Assembly: GCF_008831285.2 (NCBI RefSeq) | Contig: NC_045140.1 | Location: 3,141,528 to 3,205,527 of the forward strand | Length of the DNA: 64,000 bases | Direction of reading: 5' to 3' | Source of the DNA: Nymphaea colorata | Lineage: Eukaryota > Streptophyta > Magnoliopsida > Nymphaeales > Nymphaeaceae | Part shown: one piece after another, positions 56,152 to 64,000 of the stretch | Position numbering within the stretch: the first letter of the stretch is position 1 | Layout: every line of letters begins with the position of its first letter | Position numbers and translations under genes: made by a program | Notes under the pieces: model-generated | What the model saw: the letters and a program-made list of their open reading frames with translations, nothing else | What the model was told of the DNA's origin: nothing | Database searches by the model: none

Positions 56152-56263
56152 TTATAGTGTGCTTCAGGTGCTCCATACAACGTGTATCATGTTTCCGTGG
56201 ATATGTATATGGCAACAAATTAATAATATGCAGGGATTTCCCATTTAAATGGGCGCAGCGCCC
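56152..56263 (-). promoter_or_regulatory. Promoter of cysteine-rich peptide copy 1: TATA box and double palindrome
   Basis: On the minus strand CTATAAGAAG gives a TATA box at about 56149-56158, some 70 bases before the ATG. Farther up, 56240-56253 is the perfect palindrome CCCATTTAAATGGG. It overlaps a second, GGGCGCAGCGCCC (56251-56263, central A unpaired). Both are kept exactly in copy 2 at 60738-60761. Confidence 0.55.
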
Positions 56264-58499
56264 AAGGTTGTTTTATGTGTGCATGAAACGAAAAGGACTA
56301 TAATAACCCTAACCAGTGAAAAGGGGAACCTTCTTATAAGGACAAAAAACAGTAAAACAAATTAAAAAGTCCAAAATTTTTTTTTTTAAATCCTCAAAAT
56401 ACCTCAAAACTCCTCTTTTTTTCTTCATATGCATATCTATTGCATAAACAACCCTCATGCAGAAACCAAATTTAATTGGCTGCATACAACAAATATACAC
56501 TCAAAAGAAACAAGGTTGGGGTATTTTAAATTTTTTCTATAAAGATACGTACATTTAAGATTTTTATATTATCATAAATATTTTGGTCATTACACATCCT
56601 ATGCACTTAAACAGTTTCTATCCTTCCATAAACAAATACAATTTTTTTCAGCTAAATTTAGCTGGCCAACATGCATTAATGTGGGAAATATCTTGAAAAG
56701 AAAAAGAGATTTCACAGTTGCTTCCAATTATAAACCATCCTTATTTTGACGGTAACAGATTTTGCCTCGGTTTTTGCCAATTCTAAAATAGCAGTAAAAA
56801 ATAAAGTCAGTTTAAAGAATGATTTTTTTCTTTTTCTTTTTGTGAAAGAATACAGTTTTAGTATTAGAATCAAGTGATTGCGGGTCGGTTGACATGGCCT
56901 GGCCTGACCATACTTGGTACACATAGCACACCAGTAACTTCATCTATACATATTCAATATTTATTTTTTAAATTTGTTTGAACTTCCTTCAAACGGATGT
57001 TAACTTGTTTAAAATTTGTAACTTAAGAAGCTCTTTGATGTATTATTTCGTTTAACTATAAAAAAGTATTATGTTTAACATATATTATATTTGTGATTTT
57101 TTTTTTTCATTTTCTGGCCCAATTTAAAGAGCAAAAAACAACTCACACAGACTCTGTTTGCTGCACAATTGATCAGCAGGGGTTCAAGTATTTACCTGTC
57201 ATCTGCCAATACTTGCTACCAAGGTTTTCAAAAGTTTGGACATGTACATTGAAACTTTTGAAAATGTGAACAAGTAACAAGCTGTGATTGGAACAATGTG
57301 GCTCACAACTGCAGTTAGTGTAGCAGATCTCAGCCTGTCAAACATGAGACCAATATATCAGTCTTTTCTCAGATGAGAATTACCTGTTTTTTGTTCATAA
57401 CAGCAGGAAAATTGCGTAACATTTCGTAGAAGCTATGACGAGATTCCAATTGAGAATCAGCTTACATCCTCTTAATTACAGAGATTCAGATATCAATAAT
57501 CTGGATCAAAAAAGAGATTAGCACCAATGGCATCTCCATAAAAATGCTTGGACCTTCGGATATTGGTGGGTAACCTTCATAAAGGGCAGTTTGTCGATCT
57601 ACTTGGCACAGTCAATCGTCTAACTGGTCAGGCAATCTCCTTTGACAAGCACAGAGACTAATCTTAGTCAGACCAGTTCAATTGGCCATTCCAGTATATT
57701 GGATGACTAGTTTCATACTGGCTCAATCTTGTGTTATGGCAATAAAGAAGATGGTCAGATCTTTCATTTGCGAAGTTAAATATAGTTGGGTGAGTCACTT
57801 TGCTGATTAGAAAGTCCTCGACTCCTAATACAAATGTATATAGGGGAAGGGGAACAGGGTTTCGTGTCAATGGAGAAACTGAGTTGTTCATTTCTTGCAC
57901 AACAATCTTGGAAAACGAATCATGATCATTCCAACAACTGGGTCCTTCTGATTGAAGCTAAATTCTACCACAAGGACAGATTTAATATAAAGAGCTGCCA
58001 AATAATCTCATGTCTGGAACAGTCATAAAATATGGAGGCAAATGTGTTATCAATTAGCATCAATTGCACTAGATGAAACTCTTGCTCACCAGAACTGGAT
58101 TATAAGAATTCATGAGCAGAGTGTGACAGCTAAGTTGAATGGTATACCATTGCCATCAGTAACACTAATGCAGCTCAATCCCCTAAAGACTGTGGCGAAT
58201 GAAGGGGCGCTTCGGGCCTTGTTCCGGGTTGTAAGGATGAACCTCTTGATGAACCATAAGTGAAGCGTGACACTTAAGTTGAAAGGTATATTGCTTCCAT
58301 TCTTATACTTATGCAGAGACCATGTGGTAGGTCTCGTTCCGAGTGGTAAGGATGAACCTCTTGATGAACTATGAGTGAAGCGTGACACCTAAGTTGAAAG
58401 ATATACTGCTTCCATGCTTATACCTATGCAGAGACCATCAAGTTTCGGGTGGTAGAGATAAACATCTCTCATTCTAAGCTGAACTGTATACAATCATGC
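56264..58499. other. Remainder of unit 1 between the peptide promoter and the conserved frame
   Basis: No gene recognised. It is AT-rich at 56290-57120. From 57180 the sequence again parallels unit 2 (62285 onward). A 110-120-bp unit containing GTGACA-CTAAGTTGAA, ATGCAG and GGATGAACCTCTTGATGAAC is repeated about 2.5 to 3 times at 58110-58460, against one partial copy in unit 2 (about 63060-63120). Confidence 0.5.
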
Positions 58500-58511
58500 A
58501 AGGTATCAAAA

Positions 58512-58902
58512 GCCTGTAAAGAACCATAAAATACTGGAAAGTCTACAGGGTTTTGCTCCAACTTACTTCTGTTAAAGGAAGCCATTGACCGAAGCAATGT
58601 CGAGCTCCGTTGGTGGAGTTTTGAGCCTGCAAATCTCGCTGCTTTTGTTGCAGAAGGAATAAACACAACTGTCAGAAATGCACCGCTAGAAGAATCTTGG
58701 AAAACACCGGATCAAAGTAGCTGGCATGTTCAACCAGTATTGGAGATATCATCCAACCATCTGTCCACCCACTGCACTGCCGAACAAGTGGCCAATAAGC
58801 AAGGATTAATTGGAAAAAGGCACGATTCACCAATAAGCCTCTTTCCAAGAACCGTATATGGTGGCCTTTCAAATAGTAAGCAGGTTAACTTTGGCCGTTA
58901 AT
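58512..58902 (+). CDS. Unrecognised conserved frame, unit 1
   Basis: I do not recognise the protein. The plus-strand frame from about 58530 encodes LLLLKEAIDRSNVELRWWSF, EPANLAAFVAEGINTTVRNA, ESWKTPDQSSWHVQPVLEIS and QGLIGKRHDSPISLFPRTVY, to TAA at 58900-58902. Unit 2 (63085-63534) has the same frame with about 75-80 percent of residues conserved. A four-base length difference before KEAID/KDAID shifts the upstream frames relative to each other, so at least one copy is broken at its 5' side or uses a splice site there. No start codon or upstream exon could be fixed. It may be the last exon of a duplicated gene or a pseudogene pair. Confidence 0.35.
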
Positions 58903-59558
58903 TTGCATTCTTTTCAAGTGCGAGATAGGATGCTTTTCTTTGTTTATTTTAATCAGCAATTGAGGCACCTCGGTTTTACTCACTAGCTGCGTAATTGCAC
59001 CAAGATGGAAAATCTTAGTTGCATAAATGGTAAAGCATAATAGAATTGCAATCTATGCACACATTTTGATTGTTTTTTGTTGCAATTGTTGGCCTTCTTG
59101 TTGTGATAATTATTATCAACGGCTGGTTCCGACCCATTGTGAACCATGCCTTTGACACCCACTTGGTGAGTGCAGCTTCAATCCTTGTAAGCCTAAAAAT
59201 GATATTCTTGATATTCTTGGTCTGTCTGGAATGTTATTACACTCAAGTTGTAGCAGAGATGGTATTCTTGATGCTCGAACCTTGTGCTGAACTTTTTCTA
59301 GTTCATCAAACACACCTCATCTTAAGATTTTCATCTCTTCCACGCTTTTTTACTACGGGAACTTTCCCTATTGAAATTTCACTTCTCTGGGAAAACTTCT
59401 AAATCCCTATAGTATTTACAAGACTTCTAAATAAGATATATCAATCAGTTTTTTCAAAGCCCATTCAAATTCATAAACGCTTAGCTATTAGACGAAAAAT
59501 ATGAGAGAGGAGAGAGAGAGAGAAAAGATGGGGAGGCAAGAATTTATCTACTTAGCCT
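58903..59558. other. Spacer between the two duplicated units
   Basis: AT-rich, with no match to the duplicated units noticed. The open frame 59070-59402 contains a hydrophobic start (FVAIVGLLVVIIIING) but no recognised domain and no counterpart in either unit. A GA run is at 59507-59524. Confidence 0.45.
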
Positions 59559-60136
59559 TCATAATGACACTCTTAATCACAAGCTCAACATTCCTCCATC
59601 AAGATAGCTTTATTTAAGATTTGAATTAAGGACGTGATTATAACACACCACCACCCAACTCATCTGATTACGCTATCAATCACTTAGTAGAGAGAAAAAG
59701 CAGAAACTCAACATATGAACGTCACACAACTTTCATTAAATTGGAGGGAAACCACGATCCGATTGGAAAATCAGGCGACGCATGGAACACTAGACAAAGA
59801 AGTGAAAACATGCAGCCCACAAAACTCTTAGGAGACACGACTCAAACCAGCGAGAGAACCCCGACACCATACACCAAGAAAAAACTGCAACTATAATTTG
59901 TAGAACATAGTGACTAGAAACACAAAAGAACAGAAGCACAGAGATCTAGCGTCGAGGAAGAGGCAACCACATGCAGCCCAGCAAAACAGAAACCTCCACC
60001 CCAATCAAGACTCGCTGATCTGAAACTCCTAAAAGTGGCAGAGAGGCATGAGGTCACTTTGCAACCTGAACCGCTGCAATTTTATTCCCTTTCAAAAGCA
60101 TGATCATGGCATGTTTTCTTTAACAGGAAGGACAAT

Positions 60137-60562
60137 TCAGTGGCGATGGAGCTCGCTGCAGCACACGACGCAGGTTGGTCCACCTCTGAACCGTCCACAG
60201 GCACAACACGGCCCTCCCCCGCACACGTCGTAATGGCCGCACGGTGCATTGTTCACTGCAAGAAGCCACGGACGGATAAAGAATCAGAAGAAATATAGAG
60301 CCGCAGAGAAAAAAAGCAGGTCCAAGCATCAGCAAATTCACTTTGAAATATGAGGTGCAGTTAAGGACTCCAATCTCCAAAATATGCAGAAATGAAGAAG
60401 CAGACAGAATATTAAAGTTAGGTACTCACCGGCGTCGCCTTGCTTCTCGATCACATGGTTGGGAGAGGAGACTGCAGGAAGTCGGGTGCTCGCCGTTGCC
60501 GACGAAGGCACAGCCATCGCCAGGACAAGAAGCAAGCAAAGGACTCCCAAGAACTTCTTCAT
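60137..60562 (-). CDS. Secreted cysteine-rich peptide, copy 2
   Basis: Exons complement(60430-60562) and complement(60137-60255) encode 83 residues with the same signal peptide, linker and eight-cysteine domain as the copy at 55656-56081. Over the 252 coding bases I count four differences: three are synonymous and one changes A31 to V. The intron (60256-60429) and 3' flank are also nearly identical, so the similarity is not confined to codons. An AATAAA on the minus strand is at 60081-60086. The leader just upstream of the ATG holds CTG triplets expanded by two units relative to copy 1. Function is unknown; secretion and disulfide-rich structure are inferred from sequence. Confidence 0.75.
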
Positions 60563-60637
60563 GGCAACCTTCTGCTGCTGCTGCTGGTAGATGCGCTCAG
60601 GAGAAGAGATGGTAAATTACCTCTCTTGGAATGGCCT

Positions 60638-60761
60638 CTTATAGTGAGTGTGCTTCAGGTGCTCCATACAAGGCAGCGCGTGTATCATGTTTCCGTGGAT
60701 ATGTATTTGGCAACAAGTTAATAATATGGGGGGATTTCCCATTTAAATGGGCGCAGCGCCC
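60638..60761 (-). promoter_or_regulatory. Promoter of cysteine-rich peptide copy 2: TATA box and double palindrome
   Basis: CTATAAGAGG on the minus strand (about 60636-60645) is the TATA box. CCCATTTAAATGGG at 60738-60751 overlaps GGGCGCAGCGCCC at 60749-60761, unchanged from copy 1 although the sequence beyond them has drifted. Confidence 0.55.
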
Positions 60762-63084
60762 AAGGTGGTTTTATGTGTGCATTAAAATAAAATGACTATA
60801 ATACCCTTACAAGGACAAAAAAGCAGTAAAAAGTAAAAGTCCAAAATAAATATTTCTTTAAATCTTCAAAATACCACAACACCTTTTTTTTTTCCATATG
60901 CAAATCTATTGCATGCATAACACTAATGGATTCTGTAGGATGTGCATTTTGTAAAACCTAATTGTTCCTATCTAAATACAGTTGGGTGCATACAACAAAT
61001 ATACACTCAAAAAGAAAAAAGAAAAAAGAAAAAAGAAAAAAGGGTTTGGGTATTTTTAAAAAAAATTATAAGGAGATATATATATTTTAGACTTTTACTT
61101 CATCATAAATATTTTGGTTGCACATACAGTTTCTATCCTTATTCCATAAACAAATACAATTTTTTTGAGCTAAATTTACATGGCCAACATGCATTAATGT
61201 GGGAAACATCTTGAAAAGAAAAAGGGATTTCACAGTTGATTCCAATTATAAACCCTCCTTATTTTAACGGTAACAGATTTTGCCTCGGATTTTCCAATTT
61301 TAAAATAGCTGTAAAAAAATAAAGTCAAAAAATGATTTTTTCCCTTTTATGAAAGATGACAGTTTTAGTATTAGAATCAAGTGATTGCGGGTCGGTTGAC
61401 ATAACCTGGAGTGACCATACTTGGTTCACATAGCACCCCCGAAACTTCATCTATACATATTCAATATTTATTTTTTAAATTTGTTTGAATTTCCTTCTAA
61501 TGGATGTTAACTTGTTTAAAATTTGTAACTTAAGAAGCTCTTTGATGTATTATTTCGTTTAATTATAAAAAAATATTATGTTTATCATATATTACATTTT
61601 AGAAATTTTTTTGATTTTCTGGCCCAATTTGAAAAGCGAAAAACAACTTACTCAAAATACAAGGTTTAGGAAATTTGTTGGTTTAAATTTCAAAATATCA
61701 TAATATTTTTTTTTTGTTTAGCAAATGGCCTTTCAAAGGAGATATTGGATCGTCGCCATCTCCTTTCAACCATTGATGGTTATCATTAACTGATGTACTC
61801 GTTTTAGATTGGTAGCAGGGAAATGAGCACAAAATTTTGATGAAGAAAGAAAATTGTTAGTTCAGTTCTTTCAGCTTCGATTGGGTTTGACTCATAGTGA
61901 TCATAGACTAAAGAATGAGATATGGTTATCAAACGATTGAATGAACGAGGAGGATCCATTCACTTGCGATACTTAGTTAACATTCAAAAAAGATATCTAA
62001 TGAATTATGAGTTCTATAAATCATGTTTAGCAGAAAGACAGATGTTTCTTGCTCATTATCAGACAATTACTTATTCACAAACCCACATGTGGAGGTAATA
62101 GTTCTCATTTTCCATCTTATGGAAAACCCTTTTCGCTCTGTGTAGCCCTACCCCCTTCTAGGGGGCACACCAAAAGAGCCCGAACTTATTTTGATTCAAG
62201 TGCAGGTTTGCAGATAAGTGGCTGTTTATTAATGTATCAAGTTGATGCACTTCTAATACGTGACATTAGACGGACACCGGGGAGTTAAGATACTTACCTG
62301 TCATCTGCCAGTACTTCCTACCAAGGTTTTCAAAAGTTTGGACGTGTGCATGGAAACTTTAGAAAAGAAAATGTGAACAAGTAACAAGCTGCGATTCGAA
62401 CAACGCGGCTCACAACCAACATAAGCAGTTAGTGTAGCAGATCTCAGCCTGTCAAATATGAGACCAAGATATCAGTCTTTTGTCAAATGAGAATTACTTG
62501 TTTTTTGTTCATAACAGCAGGAAATTTGTGCAACTTTTCGTAGAAGCTATGACGAGATTCCAATTGAAAATCAGCTTTCATCCTCTTAACTACAGAGCTT
62601 CAGATATCAATAATCTGGATCAAAAAGAGATTGGCACCAATGGCAACTCCACAAAATGCTAGGACCTTCGGATATTGGTCGGTAAACCTTATAAAGGCCC
62701 AGTTTGTCGATCTGGCCACATACACAGTCAATCGTCTAACTGGTCAGGCAATCTCCTTTGACAAGCACAGAGACTAATCTTAGTAAGACCAGTTCTTGGC
62801 CATTCCAGTTTATTGGATGACTACTTTCATACTGGCTCAATCTTGTGTTTTCGTAATAAAGAAGATGAAGATGGTCCGATCTTTCATTTGCGAAGTTAAA
62901 ATGGTTGCGAGAGTCACTTTGCTGATTAGAAAGTCCTCGACTCCTAATACAAATTTATATAGGGGAAGGCAGATGGAAGAAGGGGATCTTCAAGTCTCGT
63001 TACTGGTGGTAGGGATGAACCTCTTGCTCACCTCTTACTAGACTGTGGGTAATCGTCACTGAAACGTGACACTTAAGTTGAAGA
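60762..63084. other. Remainder of unit 2 upstream of the conserved frame
   Basis: AT-rich to about 61640, parallel to 56264-57120. 61650-62270 has no partner in unit 1 and no recognised gene. 62285-63080 parallels 57180-58330. Short frames such as 62480-62662 are not preserved in unit 1. Confidence 0.45.
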
Positions 63085-63534
63085 GTGTACTGCTTCCATC
63101 AGGTTCAGGTAATAGGGATAAACCTATCGCCCACCCGAAACAGGACCATAGGCAATCACGAAAGGCATCAAAGCCTATACAGAACCATAGAATACCGGCA
63201 AGTCTACGGGGTTTTGCTCCAACTTTGGTTAAAGGATGCCATTGACCAAAGCAATAGCGAGGTCTGTTGGTGGAGTTTTGAGCCTGCAAATCTTCCTGAT
63301 TTTGTTACAGCAGGAATTAACACAACTGTCAGAAATGCACCGCTGGGAGATGCTTGGAAAACACCTGATCAAAGTAGTTGGCATGTTCAACCAGTTGTAG
63401 ATATCATCCAACCCCATCTGCCCACCGACTGCACCGCCGAACAAGTGGCCAACAATCAAGGATTAATTGGAAAAAGGCACGATTCACCAATAAGTCTCTT
63501 TCCAAGAACCGTATGGTGGCCTTTCAAACAGTAA
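63085..63534 (+). CDS. Unrecognised conserved frame, unit 2
   Basis: An open frame of 149 codons from ATG 63085 to TAA 63532-63534. The conserved C-terminal part reads QLWLKDAIDQSNSEVCWWSF, EPANLPDFVTAGINTTVRNA, DAWKTPDQSSWHVQPVVDII, CTAEQVANNQGLIGKRHDSP and ISLFPRTVWWPFKQ. Compared with the frame at 58512-58902, many differences are at third codon positions and the last 110 codons contain no frame-breaking indel, which suggests past or present coding. I know no family with this sequence. It has no signal peptide or membrane segment. The first 50 codons are not conserved and may be intron or chance. Confidence 0.4.
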   Translation: MYCFHQVQVIGINLSPTRNRTIGNHERHQSLYRTIEYRQVYGVLLQLWLKDAIDQSNSEVCWWSFEPANLPDFVTAGINTTVRNAPLGDAWKTPDQSSWHVQPVVDIIQPHLPTDCTAEQVANNQGLIGKRHDSPISLFPRTVWWPFKQ

Positions 63535-63553
63535 TTAGGTCAACTATGGCCGT

Positions 63554-64000
63554 TCCATGAACCATGCATCTTCAAGAAAAGCTCTCCCTCGCCCAGCCTT
63601 TGTATTAAGAGGTCAATCTTCAGACGGGGAATTCGTGAAACCCGTTTTGCAGAGGACAAATTCCCTTGTAGTTGCTAAATAGCATTGTCTAGAGCATTGT
63701 GACAAATATTGTTCTAGAAAAAATATCTGCAAAATTTTTTCGAGTATATAGTATTTTTTAGCGAAGTTGTTCTTTAAAAAAAATTTAAAAAAATCTCAAC
63801 AATTTTTAAAAATTAAAAAAATCATAAGAAACACAAGAAAAACATAAATTTTTTTACAAATTAAAAATTAGTAAAATCTCAGGAAAAATCATGAAAAGTC
63901 GCAATAAAATGACGACCTTTTCGTTTTGGCGAGATTTTCAAAATCTTGCGACTTGTTCCTGATTTTTTTGTTTTATTTGATTTTCTCGTAAATATCGCAA
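63554..64000. other. AT-rich DNA at the right edge
   Basis: After 63720 the sequence consists of A/T runs with scattered CGCAA and GCGAG words, similar in feel to 2980-3300 and 6600-6920. No gene recognised, and no start of a third duplicated unit is visible before the window ends. Confidence 0.5.

Larger units (their letters stand above)
55078..58902. repeat. Tandem segmental duplication, unit 1
   Basis: Aligns with 59559-63553. Left matches begin around ATAATGACACTCTTA and ACCACCCAACTCAT; right matches end at TGGCCTTTCAAA and GGCCGTT. The offset is 4481 bases at the peptide gene and about 4640 at the right end because of indels. The block 55220-56265 is almost identical between copies, including intron and 3' flank. 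56265-57070 and 57180-58900 are more diverged. Unit 1 alone has an expanded array of a 110-120-bp repeat at about 58110-58460, and lacks the segment corresponding to about 61650-62270. Confidence 0.9.
59559..63553. repeat. Tandem segmental duplication, unit 2
   Basis: Second copy of 55078-58902, same orientation. It contains the second cysteine-rich peptide gene and the second unrecognised frame. Relative to unit 1 it has an additional stretch at about 61650-62270 and a shorter 110-120-bp repeat region. Confidence 0.9.

Noticed and set aside
59070-59402. 110-codon frame with a hydrophobic N-terminus between the duplicated units
   Set aside because: No homologue recognised, no counterpart in either unit, and the hydrophobic run is encoded by T-rich simple sequence.

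Overview
The window is nuclear DNA of a flowering plant. It has spliced genes with GT-AG introns (several over 1.5 kb), AT-rich intergenic DNA, remnants of Ty1/copia retrotransposons, MITE-like elements, and proteins of plant-specific clades (a D6PK-type AGCVIII kinase, EXO84B, APE1L). I cannot name the species. No rRNA, tRNA, CRISPR, bacterial operon or organellar block was seen.

Layout. 0.6-5.8 kb (+): C-terminal exons of exocyst subunit EXO84B, cut by the left edge. 8.0-13.4 kb (+): complete four-exon RPB5-type RNA polymerase subunit, followed by an unrecognised exon pair at 13.55-13.89 kb. 16.05-22.0 kb (-): two-exon D6PK-like kinase, with CT-rich putative leader to 22.87 kb. 22.9-37.4 kb: gene-poor, repeat-rich DNA with a decayed copia copy (30.3-31.9 kb), a second copia remnant on the minus strand (33.4-34.2 kb) split by a 226-bp MITE, and a long inverted repeat (34.2-35.15 kb). 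37.47-38.57 kb (+): intronless AP endonuclease APE1L. 39.4-50.6 kb: accessory DNA with a 2.03-kb TIR-bounded element (44.59-46.62 kb) carrying pieces of three unrelated host genes, and a copia LTR plus PBS plus broken gag (49.05-50.3 kb). 51.1-52.5 kb (-): MAGE-domain gene NSE3 of the SMC5/6 complex. 55.1-63.6 kb: tandem duplication of a roughly 4-kb unit, each copy holding a two-exon secreted cysteine-rich peptide gene (-) and an unrecognised conserved reading frame (+).

The ordinary genes serve separate housekeeping or signalling jobs: exocytosis, transcription, auxin-transport kinase signalling, base-excision repair, and chromosome maintenance. Nothing suggests they work as a cluster. APE1L and NSE3 both concern genome stability, but they lie 12 kb apart on opposite strands with TEs between them.

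The two most interesting items are the chimeric gene-capturing element at 44.59-46.62 kb (PARN-like, PPR and OSCA/CSC1-like fragments between PIF/Harbinger-like TIRs), and the duplicated cysteine-rich peptide genes. The latter are nearly identical in coding sequence and share an unusual double palindrome upstream. Identifications rest on reading translations and recalling family motifs; no database search was run.
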